Source of the DNA: an uncultured bacterium
Lineage (GTDB): Bacteria; Bacteroidota; Bacteroidia; Bacteroidales; Muribaculaceae
Length of the DNA: 64,000 nucleotides
NCBI GenBank assembly: GCA_905214735.1
Contig: CAJMNI010000008.1
Location: 10,220-74,219 of the forward strand
Direction: 5' to 3'
Shown: piece after piece, positions 45,373 through 54,282 of the stretch
Numbering within the stretch: the stretch's first letter is position 1
Layout of the letters: each line of letters opens with the position of its first letter
Translations under genes and position numbers: made by a program
Notes under the pieces: model-generated
The model's database searches: none
Told to the model about the DNA's origin: nothing
The model's input: the letters and a program-made list of their open reading frames with translations, nothing else

Positions 45373-48300
45373 TCAGCCTTTCGGCTGGTTGGCCTCCCGG
45401 AATGCCCTCGGAGTCATGGAATATCGCTTGTCGAACTCTTTGTAGAAGTTCGACCGGTTGTTGAATCCGCTCTGGTAGATGATGTCCTGGATGGGAAGGG
45501 TGGTGGTGAGCAGCAGGTGGGCGGCGTGCTCCATGCGGATCCCCTTGATGTAGTCGTTGGGGGAGGGGAAGTCGAGATCCTTGAGCTTGCGGTAGAGGTT
45601 TCTGACCGACATGTTCATGGCGTTGGCCAGGAATTCCGGATTGAGGTCGGGGTTTGACATAGATTCGGAGATCTTCTTTCGCATCTTCTCGACAAACTCC
45701 TTGTCTTCGATTGATAGGAGTTTTCCTTCGTAGAAGTCGAAGGCGGATGCCCCCGACTTGAAATAGTCGCGCAGACGGCCGTGGCTTGAGATGAGCCTGT
45801 TGATCACGGCGTCGAGATATGCGAATGAGAAAGGCTTCGTCACATATGCGTCGGCTCCGGCGTCGAAACCCTGGATTTTGTTTGCGCTCGAGCTTTTTGC
45901 CGAGAGCATCAGCACCGGAATATGCGATGTGTGCTCGTTTTTGCGCAGGGCTATGGTGAACTCGATTCCGCTCATGCCGGGCATCATCACGTCGGTGATT
46001 ATCAGGTCGGGGGGAAGCTGCCGTAAAAGCTCCAGGGCGTCGTCGGGATTGTCGGCGGTGCGCACGTTGTAGTGCACGAGTCCCTCCTGCAGCAACTGGA
46101 GGATGTCGTGGTCGTCGTCGAGCACGAGGATGTTGGGGAGGTTCTCGGCGTTGGCCTGATGTTTCCCCTTGCCGATGGCCCGCATTTCGTATGGCATGAG
46201 CGGCCCCTGCGGCAGTTTGATGGGTTCTTCCTCCTCTTTTTCTTCGTCGGAAGATGCGGGCGGGGTCAGGGGGAGCGGGGGGAGCATGACGATAAATTCG
46301 GCGTATTTCTCCACTTCGCTTTCGATGTTGATGGTTCCCTTCAGGAATTTCACCATTGCGTGGCAGGTGGCCATGCCGAGGCCGTGGCGCGACGAGAGTC
46401 CCTGAGTGGCGTTGCGTTCCAGATTGTCGAGGATGCTGTATCTGTCGAAGATCCTCTCCTTGTCTTCGGGCCTGATCCCTTTGCCTGTGTTGTAGACCTT
46501 GAGCTCAAGCTGCCCGTCGGCCACCCTCAGGCTGACCTTGATTGTTCCGTAGGAGGGGGTGTATTTATAGGCGTTGGAGAGGAGATTGTAGAAAATCTTG
46601 GTGAAGGAGCGCTGGTCGGTGGGCCACTGGATGTCGGGCTCGATATCCGAGGAGAACTTGATGTTGTTGTGCTCGCGGAGCTCGTCAAACTGCCCGATGA
46701 TGCTCATCGCGAGGCCCGAGACGTCGACCATGGTGATTTCCGGGGTCTGCACGCCGCTTTCGATCCGGCCGAAATCGATCACCTCCTGGATGAGGGAGTT
46801 GAGCCGCTGGGCGTTTCCGATGATCAGCGACACATATTTGCGCTCATAGGAATCGAGGCCCGGATAGTTGAGCAGGCGCTCGCAGGGACCGTAGATCAGG
46901 GTTAGGGGAGTGCAGAACTCGTGGGTGATGGTGGTGAAGAACCTGATCTTGTCTTCGTAGGTCTTTTCCTTGTTGCGCTGCTCGATTTTTTCGAGACGCC
47001 TTTTCTGCATGCTGCTCTGGCGCTTGAGAAGGGTGTAGATCAGCAGGGCTATCAGGGCGAGGGCGATGAGGAGATAGATCAGTTTTGCGCCGAGGGTGAG
47101 AAACCATGGGGCGGCCATCTTGATCTTGCGGGTGAAGACGGGGCTTTCATAACCGGTGGTTGGATCGACATAGCGCATCTGCAGCTCGTAGGAGCCGGGA
47201 GCGAGGTGGGAGAAGAGCATGCGGTCGCCCTCGGCCAGAGTCCACTCCTTGTCGGTGTTGAGCCTGTAATAGAACTGGTAGCGGACTCCGTTGATATGGT
47301 CGGGAGCGGTGAATCCCAGATAGAATGTGTTGACATCTGCCGGGAATTCAAATCGGCCTTCTTTTGTGTCGATATATTTCGCCAGAGAGACATATTCGTC
47401 GCCGATTATCAGATAGCATATCATGATATCGGGATATTTTACGGAATTCTTCCATTCTCCGCCGGGCATAACAATGGCGAGCAGTCCGTTGGTGCCTCCG
47501 AAAAAGAGCCGGTTGTCGCGGGTGAATGCGGCTCCGTCGCAGAATTCCGTGATTTCGGCGCCGACGTTGGAACCATAGCTCCACACGGACCCGCTGTCGG
47601 GATCGATCCAGACGATGCCGTCGTTGGTCGAGGCCCACACCTTGTTGCCGGCCGAGGGGAGGAGGGCATGGATCGTGGTGTTGTGGATTCCCGACGACCG
47701 GGTGAAGCTCTTTTCATCTTTCCGGGTCTTGCGGATTATTCCCGCGCCCGTTCCTAACCAGAGCGCGTTTCCCTGGGGAAGGACATAAAACATGTCGTTG
47801 AGCGCCGAGTCAGCATTGTCGAGCTTGATCCTCGACATTGTGTTGTTTTTGATCTTGAACGCCCCCAGGCCGCGGTTGGCGGCATAGATGGTGCCCTTGC
47901 CGTCGCCCGAGATGGAGAAGAAGAAGTTGGAGGCGGAGAAACCGTTGTTGTTGGAAAACACCTTGGTTGAAGTTATCGTCGGAGCTCCGGAGCCCCGGCT
48001 GAGCGAAACGCGGATGATTCCCTGTCCGGAGGCGGCGAGCCATAGCACGGAGTCGTTCTCCTCGTAGATGTCGTGAATCCCTTTCGGAGCGATGCCCGCC
48101 GTCTGCGCCACTTTCTCTATGCGGTTGGAGGCGAGGGAGTAATAGTTCAGACCCTCTTCAGTGCCGATCCAGATCAGGGGGCGGCGGCTCCGCTTTATGG
48201 CGTAGACCTCGTTGTTGAGCAATTCGGAGTTGGCCGACGTGAGCAGGCCTGTCTGGGCCGGAGAGATTTCCGAGTCCATGGAGAAATTGCTGATCCGGAG

Positions 48301-49380
48301 GATTCCGTCGCCCTTTGTGCCGATCCACATCGTGTTGTTGTCGTCGAGATAGAGCGCCCGGATGGGGCGGGTTATCTTGTTATGGAGGTCAGTGTAGGTT
48401 ATGGCTTCGAGCTTGAGAGGCGTTTCCACATATTTGAAGATACCCATGCCGTCGGTGGCTATCCAGATTATCGGCTGGCGCGAGTCGGCGACCACCGACA
48501 TCACTCCTGTGGCGATATTGAGATCGCTGATTGCGGGAACTCCGTTCGGCCGGGGAGTGAGCCGGATCATGCCCCTCCAGAGGAAGCCTACGAAAATGTC
48601 GCCGCTGCTTTTGGAGCGTGCTATGGAGGTGATTTTGCCGCGATGGTTCACCTCCTCCGAGAGGTCGGCGATCAGCGTTTGCGCTTTTGTCGCCGGCGAA
48701 TAGCTCATGAGTTTGTTGTCGGTAGTCAGAAACAGCATCTTCCCCTTGGCGTCGGGGAAGGCTCCCGACAGCGCCTTCAGTTCGAGATGGCTGGAGATCA
48801 CCTTCCCTTTGTAGAGGTTGAAGGTGCGGATTCCATCGGTGCAATAGGCCCGGATGGTGTTCCCCTCCCAGGTGGCGTGCAATATCCCCTGCGAGGGAAT
48901 CTCGATTCCCTCGATCCATCTGAAGTTGTCCGATTTCCCCTCTTCGTAATAAAAAAGCCTGTTCTGATGGGTCACGCAGAAGATCTTCATGCGGTCTTCG
49001 CTCACGAAGGTCTTGCCGGTTTCCCTGAAGTCGGGAAAGGAGGAGAGAGTCGGCTTGGAAAGGGAGGGAATGCGGTCCAGGCCGTTGGAGGTCTGGACCC
49101 ATTCTGTTTCGCGCGTGGAGTAAATGCCCTGGATCACCTTGCCGGAGAGGTTATGCCCCCTGTGGAATTTGTCGTAGGGGAAAAACGTGCGTCCGTCGAA
49201 GGTGACGAGACCGTCGATGGTGCCGATCCAGAGGATGCCTTCGGGCGACGACATGAGGGAGAGCACCGAACTGCTCGGGAGCCCGTCGGAGTGGCTGATC
49301 TGCCTCATGATGCTGGCATCGGTGGCAAATGGAAGGAAGAGAGTCAGTAAAATTGATAGTAAGCTCTTTAAGTGTTTCAT
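45373..49380 (-). CDS. Hybrid two-component system regulator (sensor kinase fused to AraC-type activator)
   Basis: 1335 residues. N-terminal signal and a periplasmic sensor of two-component-regulator propeller repeats (about 25-650, repeats such as ILWIGTIDGLVTFDG and LWLGTGAGIIRKT), a Y_Y_Y domain (about 675-745), and a transmembrane helix near 755-780. The kinase has phospho-acceptor H820 in TTITHEFCTPLTL, N-box NLLSNAYKYTP and G-boxes TGKGIRPEDKERIFDRY and HGLGMATCHAMV. The receiver has D1130 in LIITDVMMPGMSG. The C-terminal AraC helix-turn-helix pair (about 1225-1330) includes NLYRKLK and IIYQSGFNNRSNFYKEF. Such HTCS proteins sense oligosaccharides in the periplasm and activate nearby loci. 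Placed 4 bp after a GH92 gene in the same operon. The likely controller of the motif sites described here. Confidence 0.96.
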   Translation of the reverse strand: MKHLKSLLSILLTLFLPFATDASIMRQISHSDGLPSSSVLSLMSSPEGILWIGTIDGLVTFDGRTFFPYDKFHRGHNLSGKVIQGIYSTRETEWVQTSNGLDRIPSLSKPTLSSFPDFRETGKTFVSEDRMKIFCVTHQNRLFYYEEGKSDNFRWIEGIEIPSQGILHATWEGNTIRAYCTDGIRTFNLYKGKVISSHLELKALSGAFPDAKGKMLFLTTDNKLMSYSPATKAQTLIADLSEEVNHRGKITSIARSKSSGDIFVGFLWRGMIRLTPRPNGVPAISDLNIATGVMSVVADSRQPIIWIATDGMGIFKYVETPLKLEAITYTDLHNKITRPIRALYLDDNNTMWIGTKGDGILRISNFSMDSEISPAQTGLLTSANSELLNNEVYAIKRSRRPLIWIGTEEGLNYYSLASNRIEKVAQTAGIAPKGIHDIYEENDSVLWLAASGQGIIRVSLSRGSGAPTITSTKVFSNNNGFSASNFFFSISGDGKGTIYAANRGLGAFKIKNNTMSRIKLDNADSALNDMFYVLPQGNALWLGTGAGIIRKTRKDEKSFTRSSGIHNTTIHALLPSAGNKVWASTNDGIVWIDPDSGSVWSYGSNVGAEITEFCDGAAFTRDNRLFFGGTNGLLAIVMPGGEWKNSVKYPDIMICYLIIGDEYVSLAKYIDTKEGRFEFPADVNTFYLGFTAPDHINGVRYQFYYRLNTDKEWTLAEGDRMLFSHLAPGSYELQMRYVDPTTGYESPVFTRKIKMAAPWFLTLGAKLIYLLIALALIALLIYTLLKRQSSMQKRRLEKIEQRNKEKTYEDKIRFFTTITHEFCTPLTLIYGPCERLLNYPGLDSYERKYVSLIIGNAQRLNSLIQEVIDFGRIESGVQTPEITMVDVSGLAMSIIGQFDELREHNNIKFSSDIEPDIQWPTDQRSFTKIFYNLLSNAYKYTPSYGTIKVSLRVADGQLELKVYNTGKGIRPEDKERIFDRYSILDNLERNATQGLSSRHGLGMATCHAMVKFLKGTINIESEVEKYAEFIVMLPPLPLTPPASSDEEKEEEEPIKLPQGPLMPYEMRAIGKGKHQANAENLPNILVLDDDHDILQLLQEGLVHYNVRTADNPDDALELLRQLPPDLIITDVMMPGMSGIEFTIALRKNEHTSHIPVLMLSAKSSSANKIQGFDAGADAYVTKPFSFAYLDAVINRLISSHGRLRDYFKSGASAFDFYEGKLLSIEDKEFVEKMRKKISESMSNPDLNPEFLANAMNMSVRNLYRKLKDLDFPSPNDYIKGIRMEHAAHLLLTTTLPIQDIIYQSGFNNRSNFYKEFDKRYSMTPRAFREANQPKG

Positions 49381-49384
49381 TTTC

Positions 49385-51643
49385 TTATTCCATGGATGGT
49401 GGAACCGAACGGGGATCCGCTCCCCAGCTGATATTAGGATGGTCGCCCATGATTAGAATAAGTTTGCCGCCGCCGGCAATGTCGGAATGGGAGAACCATG
49501 GTTTGTTCCATTCTTTTCCGTTGAGAATGGCGGATTGGATATATTTGTTGTCGCGGCTTACATTGCGCGCTTCGATCTCGAATATTTTGCCGTTGCTCAG
49601 TTTCACTTTCGATTTTTTGAAGAGGGGGCTGCCGATGTTGTAGGCGGGAATGCCGGGGGTGACGGGATAGAAACCGAGCGAGGAGAATACCACAAATGAA
49701 GTCAGGCCGCCGCCGTCTTCATCTCCTGGGATTCCCATCAGGTCGGGGCGGAACCACATCCGGAGCATCTGCCGGATGCATTTCTGAGTTTTCCAGGGAG
49801 CGCCGGCATAATTGTAGAGATAGGGGATATGGAGCGAGGGCTCGTTGGCCATTGAGAACTGGCCCACGTTGCCGGTGTGGTCGGGGAGCACCCAGTAGAA
49901 TTCCCTTTTCCCCTGGCCGAGGGGAGTGCGGAAAGTGGCGTCGAGGTTTCTGACGAATTTGTCGCGTCCGCCCATCAGCGAGATCAGGTCGGCCACGTTG
50001 TGGGGCACGTCCCATCGGTAGACCCAGCCGTTGTTTTCGTCGTAGGCGTTGCGGACGCCGACGCCGCCCGACCAGCGGTAGTCGAAAGGCTCGATCCAGT
50101 TGCCGTCTTTGTCTTTGGGATGGAAGAAGGAGGTCTCGGGATTGAAAATGTTGCGGTAGTTGAGGGCAGTGTGGCGGTAATGGTCTGCCTCGTCGGCGCG
50201 GCCCAAGGCGCGGGCGAGCAGCGAGAGGCAGAAATGGTCGTAGCTTGTGCCGAGGGTCACGGCGACAGGCTGGCGCTTCTCGAAGCCGTGGACCACGGGG
50301 TCGGTCTCCTCCTCCCCCTCGTGGAGGGCGGGGATATAGCCGTGGGTTTTGTAGAAGCGGTCGATGTCGCCGGCCGGTTTGGCCGACCAGGGGGCGAGGG
50401 TTTTCTCTTCGATTCCCCGGCGGCAATAGTCGTAGGCGCGGAGGGTGTCGATTCTGAGCCCCTTGGCCATGGCGTCGGCCACGGAGGCGACGGCATGGTT
50501 GGAGTTCATGCGGCGCGAGTCGCCGGTGATTTCGGGGAAGGTTGGCATCCACTTGTTGCCCATCTGCTCGGCCATGCGGAGATATGATTCGAGGATCGCC
50601 TCCTCGCGGGGCTGCTCCAGGAGGATGCGGAGAGGATGGTTGGCGCGGTAGGTGTCCCAGATCCAGTCGTCGGTATAGAAGGGGATTCCGCCGTCGTCGT
50701 GGACTTTCCCGTCATAGGCGCTGAAGTAGCGGCCATCCTCGCTGAGGCAGACGGGGCGTTCGTAGGTGCGGTAGAGGGAGGTGTAGAACACCTTCGTGTC
50801 GTCGGGAGAGCCCCCTTCGACCGAGATTTTGCCAAGGGTCTCGTTCCATATCCTGCGTCCTTCGGCGGCCACGGCGTCGATGTCATAACCCTTTATTTCG
50901 CGGTGGAGATTCCTGCGGGCCTGCTCGGCGCTGATCAGCGATATGCCGTAGCGGAGGTCGATCTTGCGGGCGGATGCGGGGAATTGCAGGGCAGCGCAGA
51001 CGTCGCGTCCCTCCGCTTTGGCGCGCGACCGGTCGATCGTCGCGCCGGAGAGGATGCCCGATTTCTCGGGAGCCTGACTGAACTCGACGCAGAGATATAT
51101 CGTGGTGTTGTCGCTTAGTTTCTGGCTGCCGGTAACGCTGTTTCCTTTGATTTCCATCATGCCGTCGCGGCTGTTCAGAAGGATGGTTGCCGGTTTCGGG
51201 GCGTCGAAGGTCAGGGAGTAGACCGCCGACTGGTGAGACACGGCGTAGCGGGCATGCATCTGCTCCTCGGTGTCGGTGGTCATCAGGTCGGCCTCGTAGC
51301 TATAGGGGGTGAGATGCTCGTTGTCGTAGGTATAGGTCACCACCGGCTTCAGTTCGCCGCTCTGGCAGGCGCTGAGATTGAACGCCGAGCGCTCGCGGTG
51401 GTGGGTAACCACGACGGGGAGCCCGTTGAGCACCTGCCCCGTGAAGTCGGAGCGCTCCGGATAGACCCGGAGCATGCTGTTCGGAAGATGGATCGTAGGA
51501 AAGGTCGGCACCAGCAGATGGCTGATGTTGCCGATATAGGGGTCGACTTGGTCCACCGGCTGCGGCGTGGCCGCAAGCGAGCCGGAGAGGCTGATGTTGC
51601 CTATAATTATTGTAGCAACCGTTATTAAAGATTTACTGTTCAT
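49385..51643 (-). CDS. GH92 alpha-mannosidase, divergent subtype
   Basis: 752 residues; signal peptide near residue 25 (GSLAATPQ), then VDQVDPYIGN. GH92 enzymes are calcium-dependent inverting exo-alpha-mannosidases. The catalytic-acid Glu is kept (E601, in MANEPSLHIPYLYN), but the second His of the usual NEPSHH is shifted to Leu-His. The base-region motif usually reading GNDDCGQMSAWYVF is GDEDGGGLTSFVVFSSLGFYP here. The N-terminal domain also differs (SHLLVPTFPTIHLPNSMLRVYPERSDFTGQVL) from the STGN-PA-A-PWGM type of its neighbours. So linkage specificity probably differs from the other three. Cotranscribed with the HTCS gene. Confidence 0.9.
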   Translation of the reverse strand: MNSKSLITVATIIIGNISLSGSLAATPQPVDQVDPYIGNISHLLVPTFPTIHLPNSMLRVYPERSDFTGQVLNGLPVVVTHHRERSAFNLSACQSGELKPVVTYTYDNEHLTPYSYEADLMTTDTEEQMHARYAVSHQSAVYSLTFDAPKPATILLNSRDGMMEIKGNSVTGSQKLSDNTTIYLCVEFSQAPEKSGILSGATIDRSRAKAEGRDVCAALQFPASARKIDLRYGISLISAEQARRNLHREIKGYDIDAVAAEGRRIWNETLGKISVEGGSPDDTKVFYTSLYRTYERPVCLSEDGRYFSAYDGKVHDDGGIPFYTDDWIWDTYRANHPLRILLEQPREEAILESYLRMAEQMGNKWMPTFPEITGDSRRMNSNHAVASVADAMAKGLRIDTLRAYDYCRRGIEEKTLAPWSAKPAGDIDRFYKTHGYIPALHEGEEETDPVVHGFEKRQPVAVTLGTSYDHFCLSLLARALGRADEADHYRHTALNYRNIFNPETSFFHPKDKDGNWIEPFDYRWSGGVGVRNAYDENNGWVYRWDVPHNVADLISLMGGRDKFVRNLDATFRTPLGQGKREFYWVLPDHTGNVGQFSMANEPSLHIPYLYNYAGAPWKTQKCIRQMLRMWFRPDLMGIPGDEDGGGLTSFVVFSSLGFYPVTPGIPAYNIGSPLFKKSKVKLSNGKIFEIEARNVSRDNKYIQSAILNGKEWNKPWFSHSDIAGGGKLILIMGDHPNISWGADPRSVPPSME

Positions 51644-51870
51644 GGCATGGCGTTCTTATATTGGTTTTAATAAGCATCTAAGGGCGCGTCGTCACGACGT
51701 GCCCTTGAAATACACTTATTTAACTAACTATCAATTTTAACCTTTTACTCGTAGGCATTCTTTTTTACCTGTAAATATTCATTCCATATCTGCCGGGTGC
51801 CCAAGCGGAGAAGCGCAAGGGAAACCCTTCGGGCGCCGGCCCGCGAAGATCGCGAGCCGGAACCGGGAGA
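51644..51870. other. Intergenic region with two strong hairpins
   Basis: A 27-bp near-perfect palindrome (51680-51706: AAGGGC-CGTCGT-ACGACG-GCCCTT arms with single unpaired positions) and a GC-rich hairpin CCGGC-GCGA-TCGC-GCCGG (51836-51860). Either could end transcription of the gene at 51871, although neither has a good T-tract. No confident promoter was found for the GH92-HTCS operon; TAAAATTG on the minus strand (51732-51739) is one mismatch from a -7 box. Confidence 0.45.
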
Positions 51871-54150
51871 TTATTTCGCGAGCTCATTGCTGAATGAATA
51901 GGGGGCTGCCGATTCGGAAGTGCCTCGGGAGGTGTTGGGCTTTTTGCCCATCTTGTAGTCGAGGCGCGCGCCCTTCATCAGGTCGGAGTGTTCGAAATAG
52001 TTTTTGTCGTAGTTCTTGCCGTCATACTTGAGCTGCAAGATGTAGGGGGTGTCGTCATCATTGCCGGGGGCGTTGATCACCACTTTCTTTCCGTTCTCAA
52101 GGTTGATGGTCATCTTGTTGAATGCGGGGGAGGTCATGGCATACTGGCCGCTGCCGGGGCAGACGGGATAGAAGCCGAGGGCCGAGAAGACATACCATGC
52201 GGAGGTCTGGCCGTTGTCCTCGTCGCCGCAATAGCCGTCGAAGTTGGGGGTATACATCGTGTCCATCACGCGGCGGGTCCAGTATTGTGCCTTCCAGGGC
52301 TGGCCCGACCAGTTGTAGAGATAGATCATGTGCTGGATCGGCTGGTTGCCGTGGGCGTAGTTGCCGAGGTTCATGATCTGCATTTCGCGGATCTCATGGA
52401 TCACTCCGCCATAATAGCTGTCGTCGAATGTCGGCGGAAGGGTGAAGACGGAGTCGAGCATGTTGTTGAATTCCTTCTTACCTCCCATCAGATTGATGAG
52501 TCCCTTGGGATCGTGGAACACCGACCAGCTGTAGTGCCAGGAGTTTCCTTCGGTGAAGGCGTCGCCCCAGGTCAGAGGATTGAAAGGAGTGGCGAACTTG
52601 CCGTCGGCTTTGCGGCCGCGCATCAGGTTGGTCTCCTTGTCGAATACGTTCTTATAGTTCAGGGCGTGCTCCTTGTATTGCTTGAGCTCCGATTCCGGTT
52701 TGCCGAGAGCCTGGCCCAGCTTGTAGATGCACCAGTCGTCGTAGGCATATTCCAGGGTGCGGGCCACTGATTCGCGAAGGCCTTTGTCGCAGGGGACATA
52801 GCCGTAGTTGTTGTAATCCTCGAAACCGGCGCGGCCGGAGGTCGTGCCCTTGAGATGGTTGTTGGCGCCGTTGGTCACGGCTTTCCAGAGATATTCGGGA
52901 TCATCTGCGCGGACGCCCTTGAGATAAGCGTCGGCCACTACCGAGGCGGAGTTGTTGCCGACCATGCAGGCGCGGTGGCCGGGGCTCGACCATTCGGGCA
53001 GGAAGCCGCTCTCCTTGTAGGCGTTGACCAGCCATTCCTGCATCTTTTTGTTTTCCGAGGGGTAGAGAAGGTTGAGCATCGGGAAGAGGGCGCGGAAAGT
53101 GTCCCAGAAGCCGGTGTCGCCATACATGTAGCCGGGGAGCACCTGGCCGTTGAAGGGGGAGTAGTGGACCACGTTTCCTTTGGCGTCATATTCGTAGAGG
53201 CTGCGGGGGAAGAGCACTGCGCGATAGAGGCAGGAATAGAACGTGCGGAGCTTGTCGATGTCGTTGTCTTCGATGGTGACGGCGCCGAGGGTCTTGTTCC
53301 ATTGGTCGCGCCCTTTCTGCTTCACCTGGTCGAAGGTGTCGTTGCCGAGCTCTTTGAGGTTGAGGCGGGCCTGTTCCGCAGAGATGAAGGAGGAGGCCAC
53401 GCGGGCATGGACCGTTTCCCCTTTCTTGGTCTTGAATCCGATGATGGCGCCGGCGTGGTTGCCGGTGAAGCTCATCTTCGTGGGATCGATGCTGTCGCCG
53501 TCGCAGGCTGCGGCGTATTCGAAGGGCTTGTCAAACTTCACGATGAAATAGTTCTTGAAGTTCTTGGGCACTCCGCCGCTGTTGCGGGTGGTGTAGCCTT
53601 CGATGGTGTTGGTCTTCGGATCGATTGTGACCGACGAACCGCGGTCGAATGCGTCGACAATGACGTATGACTGGTCGTCGGGGAAAGTGAAGCGGAAAAT
53701 CGCGGCGCGCGATGTGGGGGCGATCTCTGTCACCACGTCATGGTCGGCGAGATAAGCGCGGTAATAATAAGGAGTGGCTTTCTCGGCCTTGTGTGAAAAC
53801 CAGCTGGCGCGCTTGTCCTGGTTGAAGACGGGCTTGCCGGTCACGGGCATGATGCTGAACTGGCCGTAGTCGTTGATCCAGGGGCTGGGCTGGTGGGTCT
53901 GCTTGAAACCGCGGATCTTGTCGTGGGAATAGCAGTATTGCCAGCCGTCGCCCATGCCGCCCGTCTGGGGTGTCCAGAAGTTCATGCCCCAGGGCATGGC
54001 GATGGCGGGGTAGGTGTTGCCCGTCGACAATTCGAATTTGGATTGCGTTCCCATCAGAGGGTTGACATAATCCACAGGCTCGTAGGTCTTGGCCGAAGCT
54101 GCCGTGATCATCCCGGCGACTAAGGTTAACGTGAGAGCGAATTTCTTCAT
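51871..54150 (-). CDS. GH92 family enzyme with Glu-to-Gln change: predicted mannose-1-phosphate-releasing type
   Basis: 759 residues, start chosen at 54150 (MKKFALTLTLVAGMITAASA signal peptide). GH92 landmarks are intact: VDYVNPLMGT, AIAMPWGMNFWTPQ, GDTGFWDTFRALFPMLNL, YLYNWSGQPWKAQYW and CGDEDNGQTSAWYVFSALGFYPVCPG. The conserved GNEPSHH is GNQPIQH; the general-acid Glu is Q603 (codon 52342-52344, CAG). In a characterised Cellulosimicrobium GH92 this same replacement goes with hydrolysis of mannose-alpha-1-phospho-6-mannose, where the phosphate leaving group needs no acid. A decapping role is therefore the leading hypothesis; loss of activity is the alternative. Own promoter with the locus operator. 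Confidence 0.92.
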   Translation of the reverse strand: MKKFALTLTLVAGMITAASAKTYEPVDYVNPLMGTQSKFELSTGNTYPAIAMPWGMNFWTPQTGGMGDGWQYCYSHDKIRGFKQTHQPSPWINDYGQFSIMPVTGKPVFNQDKRASWFSHKAEKATPYYYRAYLADHDVVTEIAPTSRAAIFRFTFPDDQSYVIVDAFDRGSSVTIDPKTNTIEGYTTRNSGGVPKNFKNYFIVKFDKPFEYAAACDGDSIDPTKMSFTGNHAGAIIGFKTKKGETVHARVASSFISAEQARLNLKELGNDTFDQVKQKGRDQWNKTLGAVTIEDNDIDKLRTFYSCLYRAVLFPRSLYEYDAKGNVVHYSPFNGQVLPGYMYGDTGFWDTFRALFPMLNLLYPSENKKMQEWLVNAYKESGFLPEWSSPGHRACMVGNNSASVVADAYLKGVRADDPEYLWKAVTNGANNHLKGTTSGRAGFEDYNNYGYVPCDKGLRESVARTLEYAYDDWCIYKLGQALGKPESELKQYKEHALNYKNVFDKETNLMRGRKADGKFATPFNPLTWGDAFTEGNSWHYSWSVFHDPKGLINLMGGKKEFNNMLDSVFTLPPTFDDSYYGGVIHEIREMQIMNLGNYAHGNQPIQHMIYLYNWSGQPWKAQYWTRRVMDTMYTPNFDGYCGDEDNGQTSAWYVFSALGFYPVCPGSGQYAMTSPAFNKMTINLENGKKVVINAPGNDDDTPYILQLKYDGKNYDKNYFEHSDLMKGARLDYKMGKKPNTSRGTSESAAPYSFSNELAK

Positions 54151-54204
54151 TGGAATAGGTATGATGTGTGGGTTAATTGGTTTTAAGGTATAAATGTTTT
54201 GTCG

Positions 54205-54276
54205 CAAATATAGACAATATTTCCGTGCATAAGGGCAAATATGCGGTCAAATATGTTTCAAATTCTGCCAAATCCC
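54205..54276 (-). promoter_or_regulatory. Operator pair and -7 element of the Gln-type GH92 gene
   Basis: On the minus strand: GGGATTTGGCAGAATTT (complement of 54260-54276), then a weaker copy TTTGACCGCATAT displaced by 21 bp, 26 bp, then the perfect -7 TATATTTG (complement of 54205-54212). The first 17 bases and the 47-bp distance to the -7 box are identical to those at the GH92 gene 57477-59807. Confidence 0.68.
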
Positions 54277-54282
54277 ATTTTT

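Noticed and set aside
51785..51797. CCCGGCAGATATG (minus strand) as a copy of the mannan operator before the GH92-HTCS operon
   Set aside because: Only the GGCAGA core matches, and the distance to the nearest -7-like sequence is 45 bp, not 26 or 47.
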